Numbered from the stretch's first letter, positions 47,585-58,329 are shown. The stretch: DNA of 64,000 nucleotides from Halobacillus amylolyticus (GCF_022921115.1 NZ_CP095075.1:1178001-1242000); one strand, 5' to 3'. Numbers and translations: made by a program. Notes: generated by a model not told the origin, from the letters alone.

Positions 47585-48289
47585 TCAACTATTTGGAAAA
47601 TAATCTTTAATTTGCATTAAAGCATCCTCAGCGAAAATCACTTTACCATATTCTTGCAGACGATAAATTGTAACAGAAGACTCATGTCCATATTCCATTA
47701 GTTGACTTAAAATATTTTCTTGTTCATCATCACTCATATTTTCGTCATTGAATTGAATATATAAATAGTAGGTGTCCTCAAAATGAATAAGTGAATTGTC
47801 CATCCTATAATCATTTATCATATAGTGACTTAATTGGATGACATCTTCAAATTCACTAAATCGTAAAGTAAAGTTCAATGGTTCAAAGGCACCTTCTTCT
47901 TGTGAATCATCTTCACCATTGTCTTCCTTATCGTTTCGTTCTGTTTGGTTATATTTATCATCAAGTAAAGATTCTAATTTCTCATCAACCGGCACATCAA
48001 TCGAATTACCTTCATCACTAGGGAGTTCGAGCTTTTGACCATCTTGGGAAACCTGCGCTTTAGTGACGATCACTTCTAGTCCCTTGTCCATAGCCTGAAC
48101 TTGGATCCAAAGCGGTCCATCTGCTTGAAAATTTTCCTGATCATTCACTTCATCCATCATTTCCCAGAAAAGTTGCTCACTACGCTCTCGATTATACCAA
48201 ATTTCTTCTCGGTCAAATCCTAGCCGTTCAACGTCATGATAAGAAACATAAAATTTCACCGTATTTTCATTAATGCGTTCGATTTCCAT
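47585..48289 (-). CDS. mecA: Adaptor protein MecA
   Basis: 234 aa. It opens MEIERINENTVKFYVSYHDV and has FDREEIWYNRERSEQLFWEM, the substrate-binding N-domain; an acidic linker (NDKEDNGEDDSQEE) leads to the ClpC-binding C-domain LRFSEFEDVIQLSHYM and on. MecA targets ComK to ClpCP. Promoter region 48290-48568 shows no further genes. Confidence 0.95.
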   Translation of the reverse strand: MEIERINENTVKFYVSYHDVERLGFDREEIWYNRERSEQLFWEMMDEVNDQENFQADGPLWIQVQAMDKGLEVIVTKAQVSQDGQKLELPSDEGNSIDVPVDEKLESLLDDKYNQTERNDKEDNGEDDSQEEGAFEPLNFTLRFSEFEDVIQLSHYMINDYRMDNSLIHFEDTYYLYIQFNDENMSDDEQENILSQLMEYGHESSVTIYRLQEYGKVIFAEDALMQIKDYFPNS

Positions 48290-48568
48290 GTGTCTCTCTC
48301 CCTTCTATCTGATTATCTGGCGGAAGGGATCGTTCACCCTAAATCGCTTATTAATACCTTACCCTTTAGACAAAAACTTCAACCATCGTGATGTTTAAGG
48401 GTCACAAAGATCGATGTACTTCTATTGTATGACAGGATACGTTAAATGGAAAACAAATTGCATTATTTCAGCATATGACCACAAGCAAGCCTATGTTTGC
48501 TTTTAGGTTGACTAATTATTTTAGCTTATTTTTATCTGTTTGTCACTACATTGTAGGAGGATTTTCTA

Positions 48569-49237
48569 ATGAATTGGGACTTGCTTGAGCCGATTTTTAT
48601 TATCATATCGATTGATCTTATTTTAGGTGGAGATAATGCTGTTGTTATAGCCTTGGCAAGCAGGAACCTCCCTAAACATCAAAGAAACAAAGCCATTTTT
48701 TTAGGGACAGGCCTAGCCATAGCCGCACGCGTTTTGTTAACAACGGTAGCCTTGTTTTTACTGCACATCCCATTTTTACGATTAATTGGTGGGATCCTTC
48801 TTTTATATATTGCGATTAAATTGCTTACTGATACGGACGATTCACAAAATATTAGTGGCAGTGATAATCTTTTCACAGCTGTTAAAACAATCGTTTTTGC
48901 TGATATCGTTATGGGTTTCGATAACGTGCTCGCCATTGCAGGTGCGTCCCACGGACGAATTACGCTCGTTATTATCGGTCTACTTATTTCTGTACCGATT
49001 ATCATTTTCGGAAGTCGTTTTATTTTAATTTTGATGGACAAGTTTCCGATCCTTGTTTACATAGGATCTGGAATTCTTGCTTTTACTGCAGGGGAAATGA
49101 TCCTTGAAGATCGCAGAATCATGTTGTATTTGGAACCTAACTCCATCGTTCATCTACTATTCCCAATCATAACCGTAATTCTCACAATTGGCTTGGGATA
49201 TTTGATTAACAAAAGATCACCTGCAACAACTGAATAA
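48569..49237 (+). CDS. yjbE: TerC-family membrane protein YjbE
   Basis: 222 aa, 6-7 membrane segments with the TerC signatures DLILGGDNAVVIALA near 15 and VFADIVMGFDNVLAIAG near 110. TerC proteins of this branch export manganese or assist metalation of exported proteins. TAGGAGG site before ATG. A yybP-ykoY type riboswitch is not seen in the leader. Confidence 0.93.
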   Translation: MNWDLLEPIFIIISIDLILGGDNAVVIALASRNLPKHQRNKAIFLGTGLAIAARVLLTTVALFLLHIPFLRLIGGILLLYIAIKLLTDTDDSQNISGSDNLFTAVKTIVFADIVMGFDNVLAIAGASHGRITLVIIGLLISVPIIIFGSRFILILMDKFPILVYIGSGILAFTAGEMILEDRRIMLYLEPNSIVHLLFPIITVILTIGLGYLINKRSPATTE

Positions 49238-49276
49238 AAAAAAGCTGCCTCTCTCTTAGTGAGATGCAGCTTTTCT
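49238..49276. terminator. Bidirectional terminator between yjbE and spx
   Basis: AAAAGCTGC-TCTC / GAGA-GCAGCTTTT stem between convergent genes with A and T tracts on both sides. Confidence 0.92.
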
Positions 49277-49278
49277 AT

Positions 49279-49674
49279 TTAATTTACTAAACGTTGTGCT
49301 TCTCTCAACTGGAAGGTACGTACGCTTCTCGGCAAGAAACGTCTGATTTCGTCTTCATTGTAGCCTACCTGCAAACGCTTATCATCAATAATAATCGGTC
49401 GGCGTAATAGGCCGGGATTTTCTTGAATAAGGTCAAATAAATCTTGCATAGGCAATTGATCAAAATCAACTTTTAATTTTTGGAATACTTTAGATCTTGT
49501 AGATATGATCTCCTCTGTACCATCCTCAGTCATTCTAAGAATTTCTTTGATTTCATCAATCGTTAACGGTTCAGAAAAAATATTTCTCTCCGTATAAGCA
49601 ATGTTATGCTCCTCAAGCCACGCTTTTGCTTTTCGGCATGATGTACAACTTGGTGAGGTATAAAGTGTTACCAT
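49279..49674 (-). CDS. spx: Transcriptional regulator Spx
   Basis: 131 aa, arsenate-reductase-like fold. The redox switch is CTSC (residues 10-13) in [19 protein letters not shown], and [19 protein letters not shown] gives the RPI motif. Spx binds the RNA polymerase alpha C-terminal domain and drives the disulfide-stress regulon; SpxH and ClpXP control its level. Confidence 0.97.
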   Translation of the reverse strand: MVTLYTSPSCTSCRKAKAWLEEHNIAYTERNIFSEPLTIDEIKEILRMTEDGTEEIISTRSKVFQKLKVDFDQLPMQDLFDLIQENPGLLRRPIIIDDKRLQVGYNEDEIRRFLPRSVRTFQLREAQRLVN

Positions 49675-49988
49675 ACAGAAACTTCACTCCTCAAAATGTA
49701 TTATATTCACTTATTGACTACTTATTAGTTTAAAATTAGTATAATCTAATCTTATATACTTACTATAACACACATGTCAACTAAAATCTATAACACATTA
49801 GTAAAAAAAGCTTTAAATCACTTATAACCTCGCTATTCATCCATTCTGTACTATTGGTAATACCACACACATTCATTAAATAAACCTGTGTTTATTGTTA
49901 AAAATGACTTAATCAATATTATTTATTTTCAACTACCCTCGATGATTGAAAATCCCCGCCATTAGGGGCCAGGGACCGCAGGCAATTT
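49675..49988. other. spx promoter region
   Basis: No gene. A/T-rich, with several TATAAT-like boxes on the minus strand. Near 49952-49980 a short GC-rich patch TCCCCGCCATTAGGGGCCAG could be part of a yjbC terminator. I cannot place PerR- or YodB-type operators with confidence. Confidence 0.45.
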
Positions 49989-50570
49989 TTACTTCTTTAA
50001 ATCTTTTAGAATATCGTCTGATTCACGATCTTCATCTAATGTTAATACCTCATCAACAGGCTGATAGGATCTCCCATAGAATTCGTTATCCTTGTAAGTG
50101 TGAATTTCTTCATACATTCTCTTCATCTGTTCGTAAATACTCTCTTCAGATGCATCGCTTGGAGACCAATAGAGAATTTCCATTGGATTGGTTTCATTCG
50201 TGGCTAGGGACCTTCTCGTGTACCCGATGGATTGAGCATGTGTGAAGCCCTCACGTTGGTAAAAGTGTAGTCTTTTCGCCGAATCGGTATCATCATAGTC
50301 AACCGGTTCTACTTCTAGAATAATCGGTTTTCCTTTGGCTTTCATCTTTTCAATAAGCTGATGACCCAATCCTTGTCCGCGAGAAGCTGATGATACATAA
50401 ACATAGTCAATAAAGATAAACGAGTTAAACTCTGCGTACATTAAAACGTGGTGTTCTCCCTCATCCTTATAATACACATCACTTTTCTCTTTTAACAACG
50501 CTTCCATATGCTCTTGGGATTTCATTTCCTCTACAGGGAAATATTGATTTAACTTTTCATACCAGTCCAT
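49989..50570 (-). CDS. yjbC: GNAT acetyltransferase YjbC
   Basis: 193 aa. GNAT core with FIFIDYVYVSSASRGQGLGHQL near 70 (acetyl-CoA loop RGQGLG) and AKRLHFYQREGFTHA. Start ATG 50570 by an AAAGGGAG site. In B. subtilis yjbC and spx are co-transcribed; here they are in the same order with about 314 bases between. Substrate unknown. Confidence 0.9.
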   Translation of the reverse strand: MDWYEKLNQYFPVEEMKSQEHMEALLKEKSDVYYKDEGEHHVLMYAEFNSFIFIDYVYVSSASRGQGLGHQLIEKMKAKGKPIILEVEPVDYDDTDSAKRLHFYQREGFTHAQSIGYTRRSLATNETNPMEILYWSPSDASEESIYEQMKRMYEEIHTYKDNEFYGRSYQPVDEVLTLDEDRESDDILKDLKK

Positions 50571-50685
50571 AAATCTACTCCCTTTTTTTATAATCACTTT
50601 TATTATACCGAATAATCACACAATTGTTAAATACTCAAATTAACCTTACTTTAATAATTCCCGAATTAGATGTTCATTAATCAAA

Positions 50686-50711
50686 AAAGCACTGGTTAAC
50701 CCAGCGCTTTT
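50686..50711 (-). terminator. Terminator after the glycoside hydrolase-like gene
   Basis: GCGCTGG / CCAGTGC-type stem with TTTTTT on the minus strand, 13 bases after the stop. Confidence 0.75.
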
Positions 50712-50723
50712 CCTCATCTTATC

Positions 50724-51932
50724 CTACGGTGTATAATCTACATTTGGTGTATAATTATTCCTAGCATTCCAAATTAAATACTCGTTTATACCATTATCTT
50801 GTAATGCCTTAATTTGTTGTTCCACCTCAGCTTTTCCATATTGCTTTGTGGCTCCCGAGTAAAGCCAAGGTGCCTCAAAGTCTTGGATCCATGGTCTTGA
50901 TGTTGGAGGGTCTTCTAATTTATCCAACACAGCGTTCTCAATTTTGGCATATGCACTAATTGTCTTATATGGGTGCATATCCGGCACATCCAGGCCAAAG
51001 AATGGTCCCCAATGACTTGGATAGATCATCGATGAAATAACATCAACATGACTAGAGATTTTTGAAAAGTTTTGCCCGATATTAGGTGCTTCTTCGATTG
51101 TAGCTGCATAGCCAAATATATCAACAGACACATCGACATCGTATCCACTTAGTTCCTCTTCAGCGAACTTAACAAAATCTGTTACCGCCTTGACACGTTT
51201 ATCTACGTCACTCATTTCTAGGTCAGCATAATCACCCTGATCGTAATTTAGAACGTCGTCACGCGAACCGAACCCTTCTGGAAAACGAACATAATCAAAC
51301 TGGATTTCTTGGAATCCAAGTTCGGCAGCCTTCTTGGCAATTCCTAAGTTATACTCCCATACTTCTTTCATAAACGGATTTGTGAAGGCCTCCCCTCTGC
51401 CGTTCACCCATACCTCCCCATTCTTCGTATAGGAAAGCTCCGGTCGTTTCTTAGCTAACAATGAATCTTTGAAAACCACTACCCTGGCGATGGGATAAAT
51501 CCCTTGTTCTTCAAGCTTTTCAAGCATGGCTCTGGGATCGTCAATGAATGGTTCAGCTATATCCTTATAGGGGGAATCCTCCGATGGTTCAAAGGTAATG
51601 TTGCCGTGATCCTCTTTGATATCGATAACCATTGCATTTAAATCGGTTGTTTTCACTAACTTTGTGAGTTCTTCCATGTTTGAACCACCAGCTGATGGAC
51701 CTGTCACATAGATCCCGCGGACAGCCTTAGGGTATGTAAAGTCCAAACCAGAATCATAAACGAAACGAGCAGCCGACTCTGGAGATTCCAGTGGGGCCAG
51801 GGCAAGTTGTTTACCAGTAAGCATTTGTACCTCTTTAGAATCCCCTTCTGCTGCACTTGCATTATGTAAAGGAAATGCGCAAACTAGCAAAAGAAGACTT
51901 GCAAAAAAAAGTACGAGATGATTTTTTTCCAT
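50724..51932 (-). CDS. Secreted putative glycoside hydrolase (DUF4015)
   Basis: 402 aa. Signal peptide in residues 1-28 (LVLFFASLLLLVCAFPLHNA, cleavage near ASA-AE). The body is a TIM-barrel DUF4015 domain: VRGIYVTGPSAG near 60, AMVIDIKEDHGNITFE, IARVVVFKDSLLA, GFQEIQFDYVRFPEGFG near 205 with the probable acidic catalytic residues, and PWIQDFEAPWLYSG. Substrate unknown, perhaps a surface polysaccharide. GGAG site before ATG. Confidence 0.85.
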   Translation of the reverse strand: MEKNHLVLFFASLLLLVCAFPLHNASAAEGDSKEVQMLTGKQLALAPLESPESAARFVYDSGLDFTYPKAVRGIYVTGPSAGGSNMEELTKLVKTTDLNAMVIDIKEDHGNITFEPSEDSPYKDIAEPFIDDPRAMLEKLEEQGIYPIARVVVFKDSLLAKKRPELSYTKNGEVWVNGRGEAFTNPFMKEVWEYNLGIAKKAAELGFQEIQFDYVRFPEGFGSRDDVLNYDQGDYADLEMSDVDKRVKAVTDFVKFAEEELSGYDVDVSVDIFGYAATIEEAPNIGQNFSKISSHVDVISSMIYPSHWGPFFGLDVPDMHPYKTISAYAKIENAVLDKLEDPPTSRPWIQDFEAPWLYSGATKQYGKAEVEQQIKALQDNGINEYLIWNARNNYTPNVDYTP

Positions 51933-52039
51933 TATATCCTACTCCTATTTTATGTGCTTTCTTAAGTATATAAGAAGACTAGCCATTATGAATAGTACTT
52001 TTTGACAACTTTTGATGATTTTTTTTATTAGTTTTACAT

Positions 52040-52077
52040 AAAGAAAGACCTTGCTTTATCATACACAAGGTCTTTTC
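52040..52077 (-). terminator. Terminator of the opp operon
   Basis: 10-bp stem AAAGACCTTG / CAAGGTCTTT 12 bases past the oppF stop, followed by CTTTATG. Confidence 0.8.
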
Positions 52078-52087
52078 TCCAAAGTAA

Positions 52088-53032
52088 CTAGTTTTTCACA
52101 CTAGTACCATGTTCTTTTTTATAATGGTCAAATTCTTTCGTTGTACATAGAACCCAGTGCCCTGGACGGACTTCTCTAAATTCTGGTTCTTCACTTGTAT
52201 CGTGATCATTTGGATCATACGTAAAACGCTCACGAGAACGTTCGTAATCTGGATCTGGTAATGGAATCGCCGATAGTAACGACTGTGTATATGGGTGCAT
52301 CGGATGCTTGTAAAGATCTTCAGCACTCGCAAGCTCAACCATTTTACCAAAGTACATCACGCCAATTCGATCACTAATGTACTTGACCATAGAGAGATCG
52401 TGGGCAATGAACAAGTAAGTGAGCTCATGTTCTTTTTGTAATTGCTTCAATAAATTAACTACCTGTGCTTGAATGGATACATCAAGTGCAGAAATCGGTT
52501 CATCCGCGATAATGAAGCTTGGATCTACAGCCAGTGCTCTAGCTATTCCAATACGCTGACGTTGCCCGCCACTAAATTCGTGTGGATAGCGGTTGGCGTG
52601 CTCTCTATTTAAGCCAACCGTTTCCAGAAGTTTATGAACACGATTTTTTCTTTCTTCATCATTATTCACAAGATTGTGAATATCCATGCCTTCTGCAATA
52701 ATATCCTCTACCTTCATACGAGGATTTAACGATGCATAAGGATCTTGGAAAATCATTTGCATTTCGCGGTTAAACTTCTTCAGCTCGCTACGAGACTTCT
52801 TACCATGAACATCTTCACCGTCAAATAATACTTGGCCATCTGTTGCATCATAAAGGCGGATAATTGTACGTCCCGTTGTTGATTTCCCACAGCCAGACTC
52901 ACCTACAAGTCCAAATGTTTCCCCTTTATAGATATCAAATGTCAAACCGTCGACGGCTTTGACTACACTATGCCGCCCCGTTTTAAAATGCTGCTTCAAG
53001 TTGGTTATTTCTAACAATTTTTCTTGACTCAT
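52088..53032 (-). CDS. oppF: Oligopeptide ABC transporter ATPase OppF
   Basis: 314 aa. Walker [18 protein letters not shown] near 42, ABC signature [15 protein letters not shown] near 160, Walker [13 protein letters not shown], and the OppF C-terminal oligopeptide-transporter extension ([15 protein letters not shown]). It begins within the oppD stop as ATGA. Peptides imported here feed both nutrition and peptide signalling (Phr). Confidence 0.95.
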   Translation of the reverse strand: MSQEKLLEITNLKQHFKTGRHSVVKAVDGLTFDIYKGETFGLVGESGCGKSTTGRTIIRLYDATDGQVLFDGEDVHGKKSRSELKKFNREMQMIFQDPYASLNPRMKVEDIIAEGMDIHNLVNNDEERKNRVHKLLETVGLNREHANRYPHEFSGGQRQRIGIARALAVDPSFIIADEPISALDVSIQAQVVNLLKQLQKEHELTYLFIAHDLSMVKYISDRIGVMYFGKMVELASAEDLYKHPMHPYTQSLLSAIPLPDPDYERSRERFTYDPNDHDTSEEPEFREVRPGHWVLCTTKEFDHYKKEHGTSVKN

Positions 53033-54086
53033 AGTCGATCACCTTCCGTAGACTTAGACGATTTAGCCATCCCCTCCATACGTTTTTTAATTGATTCTGG
53101 AGGGTCAACGTCTGGTGCATTCTCATGTAACAGCCATGTTGCTGCATAATGAGTGTCAGATATTTTGAACATTGGCGGCTCCTGCTCTAAGTCAATTTGC
53201 ATGGCATACTGGTTACGAGGTGCAAAGGCATCTCCCTTAGGCGGGTCAAGTAGATCCGGGGGAGAGCCTGGAATGGCATAGAGCTCTTCGTCCGCGCTGT
53301 CTAATGACGGCATCGAACCGAGCAGCCCCCAAGTATAGGGGTGTTTAGGGTTGTAGAAGATATCATCAACTGTTCCTACTTCTACAATGCGCCCTGCGTA
53401 CATAACTGCTACACGGTCAGCGACGTTTGCTACTACACCAAGATCATGGGTAATAAAGATTGTTGCAGAATCTGTTTTCTTTTGAATGTCCTTCATCAGT
53501 TCTAAAATCTGTGCTTGAATCGTAACATCAAGAGCAGTCGTCGGTTCATCAGCGATAAGCAACTTAGGATTACAGGCTAAGGCAATCGCAACCACTACGC
53601 GCTGTCTCATTCCCCTGAAAATTGGTGGGGGTATTGTTTAATACGACTTTCAGGGTCGGGAATTCCTACAAGCTCAAGCAGTTCGATAACACGCTTACGA
53701 GCTTGAGTTTTATTCATCTTTTGGTGTTTAATAAGCCCCTCCATAATTTGGCTCCCAACTTTCATAGTCGGGTTAAGAGAAGTCATGGGATCCTGAAAAA
53801 TCATTGAGATTTCTTTCCCGCGAATCTTTTGCATTTGTTTCTCGCTCATCTTAGTAAGATCGCGTCCTTCGAAAAGGATCTCTCCCTCTTTAATGCGTCC
53901 AGGGGGCATAGGGATTAGCTTCATCAGTGCTTTTGTTGTTACTGACTTACCAGACCCCGACTCTCCTACAATCGCAAGCGTTTCCCCTCGCTTCAAATCG
54001 AAATTAACCCCACGTACAGCTTGTACTTCACCGCCATAGGTGTCAAAGGATACATGCATATTTTTCACTTCTAATAATTTTTCCAT
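53029..54086 (-). pseudogene. oppD: Oligopeptide ABC transporter ATPase OppD, one-base frameshift
   Basis: Joined length 352 aa, normal for OppD. First frame: Walker A IVGESGSGKSVTTKAL near 40 and Q-loop MIFQDPMTSLNPTM. It ends at YPHQFSGE; the second frame resumes [20 protein letters not shown] with Walker B DEPTTALD. The break falls inside the ABC signature FSGGMRQR: a run of four Gs (53612-53615) where five are needed. Without the base there is no ATPase. The remaining opp genes look healthy, so an indel artefact is likely. Confidence 0.92.
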
Positions 54087-54101
54087 AATTAAACCTACCT
54101 C

Positions 54102-55232
54102 CTATTCGCGCATCTTCGGATCAAATGCATCTCGAAGTCCGTCAGCTAATACATTAAACCCAATCATAATTAAAGAAATAACAATGGCTGGGAATACTAG
54201 AATATGCGGGTAAATTTGCAGTGATGAGAATCCGTCATTAACTAGAGTACCCAATGATGCCAATGGTGTTGGCAGACCAAGACCGATAAAGCTTAAGAAA
54301 GCTTCAAAGAAGATTGCACTTGGTATGGTAAACATCGTGTTAATAACAATTAACCCCATTACGTTTGGAATAAGATGTCTTCTTAAGATCCGATTATCCT
54401 CGGCACCTAGAGTTCTTGAGGCTAGGACAAATTCTTGGTTTTTCAGCTTAAGAATTTGCCCCCTGACTATCCTGGCCATCGATATCCAACCGGTTATCGC
54501 CAGGGCTATCGTAATCGATAATATCCCGGGGTCCAAAATTAAGATCATGAGGATAACAACGACTAAGTTCGGGATACCTACTAGTATTTCAATAATACGC
54601 TGCATATAGTTATCGACGCGTCCGCCATAATAGGCAGAGATTCCGCCGTAAGCCACACCAATCACCATATCAATCGCTGTTGCTAAGAAGGCAATATAAA
54701 GTGAAACCCTTGTACCATGCCACGTTCTTGACCATAAGTCACGACCAAGCCCATCTGTACCAAACCAAAAGTTTGTTTGCTGGTCTTTTGCCGCATAAAC
54801 ATCATATTCAGCTTCAACCTTAGCTGGTCCCCCATTGCTTCCGTCATTCACAACGGTTGTCTCAATATAATCTTCCTGATTGTTATAACGCATTAGCGCC
54901 TTTTCTCGTGCTTCTTCGACAGTTTCTGCACTTTGGACAGAACTTAACGTCCCATCGAAACCTAACCAGCCTAAACCATCAATCTTTGGAGGCATCTTCG
55001 CAACAGATAGGTCTTGATCATATTGTCCAAAGTCATTAAGATACGGTCCAAATATAGCTAAAAGTCCTAATAGTATCAGTACTCCTAGCCCAACCATCGC
55101 CCCGGCATTTTTTCGTAGCCGGATAAATGAATCCTTCCAAAAGGATAAGGACGGCCGAGTTATCTTTTCACTTTCATTACCTTTTAAATCTACAGGTACA
55201 AATGAATCTTTGTTCGGTTTGTGATTATCCAT
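54102..55232 (-). CDS. oppC: Oligopeptide ABC transporter permease OppC
   Basis: 376 aa. One N-terminal membrane segment (AGAMVGLGVLILLGLLAIFG), an extended extracytoplasmic loop (about 70-150) that is longer than in many OppC proteins, then five segments with the EAA-type loop RTLGAEDNRILRRHLIPNV near 270. AGGAG site. Second permease of the operon. Confidence 0.93.
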   Translation of the reverse strand: MDNHKPNKDSFVPVDLKGNESEKITRPSLSFWKDSFIRLRKNAGAMVGLGVLILLGLLAIFGPYLNDFGQYDQDLSVAKMPPKIDGLGWLGFDGTLSSVQSAETVEEAREKALMRYNNQEDYIETTVVNDGSNGGPAKVEAEYDVYAAKDQQTNFWFGTDGLGRDLWSRTWHGTRVSLYIAFLATAIDMVIGVAYGGISAYYGGRVDNYMQRIIEILVGIPNLVVVILMILILDPGILSITIALAITGWISMARIVRGQILKLKNQEFVLASRTLGAEDNRILRRHLIPNVMGLIVINTMFTIPSAIFFEAFLSFIGLGLPTPLASLGTLVNDGFSSLQIYPHILVFPAIVISLIMIGFNVLADGLRDAFDPKMRE

Positions 55233-55240
55233 AATAGGTA

Positions 55241-56167
55241 CTACTCTCCTTCTGCCAGTCGGATTCTAGGATCAATGACACCATATAATAGGTCAATGAC
55301 AAATACGATGAAGATAAACATAAATGCTAATAATAACGTCGTACCCATTATGATTGGAAAGTCGTTCGTGTTTACGGACTTCACAAACTGCTCCCCAATG
55401 CCTGGTACAGCAAAGATGTTCTCAATAACAAGAGTACCTGTCATTAAACCGACCGCGAGAGGACCGAGAACCGTAATTAATGGGATTAAAGCGTTACGTA
55501 CACCATGTTTAAACACAACTCCGAATTTATTTACACCTTTAGCTCTTGCTGTTGTAATGTAATCTGATCCCATAACTTCAAGCATCTCTGTTCGCATAAA
55601 GCGGGCTGCAATCGCCATTGGGAAAATAGCTAAAGCTACTGTCGGCAATACCGTATGCTGCCACGTTCCCCAGAGGGCAACTGGGAACCATCCTAACTTT
55701 ACGCCAACGAAATACTGTAAAATCCCCGCAAATACAAAGGAAGGAATCGATTGTCCAAGGATCGCTACAAATGTAGATCCATAGTCGAGTGGACCGTTAT
55801 GATAAAGAGCTGAAACCAGTCCAAGTAACATGCCTAAAATTGTACCAACAACCATCGCTTGAACCCCTAATTGTATAGATGGCCCGATACGGCTCATTAG
55901 AATATCTGTAACTTCACGGTTATCAAATTGAAAAGAAAGCCCCATGTCCCCTTGTGCTAAACCAGCCATATAGTTGAAATACTGCACAGGCACCGGCTCA
56001 TCCAATCCGTACTTTTCTAAAACAATTTGTTGCTGTTCCTCCGACAATTTATCCGCAGCACTTAGGGGTGTACCAGGTAGAAATTTCATTAAGAAGAAAG
56101 ATAATGTTGCGATCAAAAACAATGTTAATATCATATATACCAATCGTTGAAGTATATAACGTGCCAT
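55241..56167 (-). CDS. oppB: Oligopeptide ABC transporter permease OppB
   Basis: 308 aa, six membrane segments; it opens MARYILQRLVYMILTLFLIA, has FLMKFLPGTPLS and the EAA-type loop TTARAKGVNKFGVVFKHGVR near 205, then ENIFAVPGIGEQFV. Nine bases before oppC. Confidence 0.95.
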   Translation of the reverse strand: MARYILQRLVYMILTLFLIATLSFFLMKFLPGTPLSAADKLSEEQQQIVLEKYGLDEPVPVQYFNYMAGLAQGDMGLSFQFDNREVTDILMSRIGPSIQLGVQAMVVGTILGMLLGLVSALYHNGPLDYGSTFVAILGQSIPSFVFAGILQYFVGVKLGWFPVALWGTWQHTVLPTVALAIFPMAIAARFMRTEMLEVMGSDYITTARAKGVNKFGVVFKHGVRNALIPLITVLGPLAVGLMTGTLVIENIFAVPGIGEQFVKSVNTNDFPIIMGTTLLLAFMFIFIVFVIDLLYGVIDPRIRLAEGE

Positions 56168-56253
56168 TCAAACACCTCCTGTGAAATCATCCAATGTCTA
56201 AATTCCGCGCAATTAACTGAAATTTGTCTATTATTAGAATATTTTCTTTACAG

Positions 56254-56295
56254 GGAAAAAGAGAGCATACGCCAACTTTTTGGACATATACTCTC
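56254..56295 (-). terminator. Partial terminator between oppA and oppB
   Basis: Imperfect stem GAGAGTATA / TATGCTCTC with TTTTTCCC after it. Such a read-through terminator would let the binding protein be made in excess over the permease. Confidence 0.65.
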
Positions 56296-56327
56296 TCCCC
56301 TATTAGCCAGCCTATATGTGGTTAAAT

Positions 56328-58019
56328 TTATTTACCTTCGATATAAGCATATTTGTAAGTGTAGTCAGGACCCATTGGTTGAACAAATACGTTCTTCACA
56401 TATGGTTTCCAAAGCTGTGCTAGTGCACGCTGATAAAGAGGTGCAAGTACTGCATCTTCTTGAATCAGCATCTTCTCAGCTTCTAGGAATGTTTCAAAAC
56501 GAGGAACAGGATCAAGTGCGAGTTCAGTATTAGCTTTTTCGATCAAAGCATCATACTCTTCGCTTGAATAACCAGTCTTGTTGTTTCCACCGTCTGTTAC
56601 CCACATGTTTAGGAATGTATTCGGATCAATGTAGTCAGGACCCCAACCAGAGTTTTGAAGATCATATTCCATATTCGCATCACGCTCTAGACGGATTTGG
56701 AATGGAACACTTTCAACATTTACGGTTAGACCTTCAAGCTGTTCAAGCTGGTCTTTAATGTAAGCATCAAGATTTTGTGCTGTTTCTGTGTCACCGCCAA
56801 GGTAACCAAGCTCAGCTGTTTCGATACCTAGCTCTTCTTTCGCTGTCGCCCAAAGTTCTTGTGCTTTTTCCACATCATGTTCGACAAGTGGTCCGTTAAT
56901 TTCACGGAAGTCTTCCCCAGTTTCAGGGTGTTTAGCAAAGTTAGCTGGTACGTCACCGCCGGCAGGGATAGAACCGTTATTAAGAATAACGTCTACCATC
57001 GCTTGACGGTCAATAACCATCTGAATGGCTTTACGTGCATTTACGTTAGCCAAGATTTCATTTTCCTGGTTCATCTTAAGATAGAACAATGTTGGTTCTT
57101 CTTCTATACGGAATTCATCAGAAGAACGGTACTCGTCAACAAATTCTGATGTTAAAGTAGTACGGTCAATTTCTCCTGTTTGGTATAGGTTGACTGCAGA
57201 AGATGTTTCTTTAACAACACTTACGTTAATTTGGTTAAGCTTAACGTTTTCTGCGTCCCAATAATCTTCATTCTTTTCAACTGTCCAGCCTTCACCGTGA
57301 TTCCATTCAGTAATAATGAATGGACCGTTAGCAAGCATTGTATCTGCTTCAAGGGCATAATTTTCACCTTGTTCTTCAACGAATGCTTGGTTCATTGGCA
57401 GGAATGTACCGAATGTAGTCATAGATTCGAAATATGGAACAGGCTTTTCTAAAACAACTTCTAAAGTATAGTCATCTACAGCTGTTACACCTAGTTCTTC
57501 AACTGGTGTTTCGCCTGCAGCAATTGATGTAGCATTTTTAACGACGCCGCCTAGCATATATGGTCCGTATTCAGAGCCCGTGTCAGGGTTAACGGCACGC
57601 TGCCATGCAAACACGAAATCATTTGCAGTAACAGGATCTCCGTTAGACCAAGTTGCATCTTCACGTAGAGTAAACGTCCAAGTAAGTCCGTCTTCACTTA
57701 CTTCATGACTTTTCGCAATCCCTGGTTCTGGCTCTCCATTTTCGCCAAGACGGTAAAGACCATCTTTAGTGGATCCTAACCATTGGAATGCTACTGCATC
57801 TGTAGCTAGTGATGAATCCATTGTAGGAATCTCAGCTGTTTCATATAGATTAAGTACTTGCTCGCTGTCACCAGCGGCCTCTTCTGTGCCTTCTCCTTCG
57901 CTACCGCTGTCAGTGCCGCCTTCAGATCCAGTTTCTGAATCTCCGCCTCCTGAACAAGCAGCGAGGAACATGCTAAGTACTAGTGCAAGTACTAGCAATA
58001 ACCAATTTGTCTTTTTCAT
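56328..58019 (-). CDS. oppA: Oligopeptide-binding lipoprotein OppA
   Basis: 563 aa. Lipoprotein signal with lipobox LAAC (about 19-22), a Ser/Gly/Glu-rich linker, then the SBP family 5 domain: LNLYETAEIPTMDSSLATDA near 55, SNGDPVTANDFVFAWQRAVN, and WGPDYIDPNTFLNMWVT near 450. AGGGGAGG site. First gene of oppABCDF, with a very similar oppA copy immediately upstream. Confidence 0.95.
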   Translation of the reverse strand: MKKTNWLLLVLALVLSMFLAACSGGGDSETGSEGGTDSGSEGEGTEEAAGDSEQVLNLYETAEIPTMDSSLATDAVAFQWLGSTKDGLYRLGENGEPEPGIAKSHEVSEDGLTWTFTLREDATWSNGDPVTANDFVFAWQRAVNPDTGSEYGPYMLGGVVKNATSIAAGETPVEELGVTAVDDYTLEVVLEKPVPYFESMTTFGTFLPMNQAFVEEQGENYALEADTMLANGPFIITEWNHGEGWTVEKNEDYWDAENVKLNQINVSVVKETSSAVNLYQTGEIDRTTLTSEFVDEYRSSDEFRIEEEPTLFYLKMNQENEILANVNARKAIQMVIDRQAMVDVILNNGSIPAGGDVPANFAKHPETGEDFREINGPLVEHDVEKAQELWATAKEELGIETAELGYLGGDTETAQNLDAYIKDQLEQLEGLTVNVESVPFQIRLERDANMEYDLQNSGWGPDYIDPNTFLNMWVTDGGNNKTGYSSEEYDALIEKANTELALDPVPRFETFLEAEKMLIQEDAVLAPLYQRALAQLWKPYVKNVFVQPMGPDYTYKYAYIEGK

Positions 58020-58285
58020 GTAGAAAATGACCTCCCCTAAAAATTTTCTGAATTTTGGTGTGGCGCTTTGTCCACATTACGAATTATACAAGTTTTCTAA
58101 CTATTTTGCATTACCTTTTTTTAATAAAAATTACACAAAGCCTGATATTATTACGTTTGCGTAACACAAAACAAGACTAATTACCTAGTTTAATTTACAA
58201 AAAATAAACTATTATATAATGGTTTAGGATAATATTTGACTACTTTATGATATGAAACTATTCACGGAATCAATTCTTAGTACAA

Positions 58286-58319
58286 AGTAAAAAGGAGATA
58301 TGTCAGAAGACATATCTCC
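58286..58319 (-). terminator. Terminator between the two oppA copies
   Basis: 11-bp perfect stem GGAGATATGTC / GACATATCTCC with TTTTTACT on the minus strand. Confidence 0.9.
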
Positions 58320-58329
58320 CCTCTATTCT

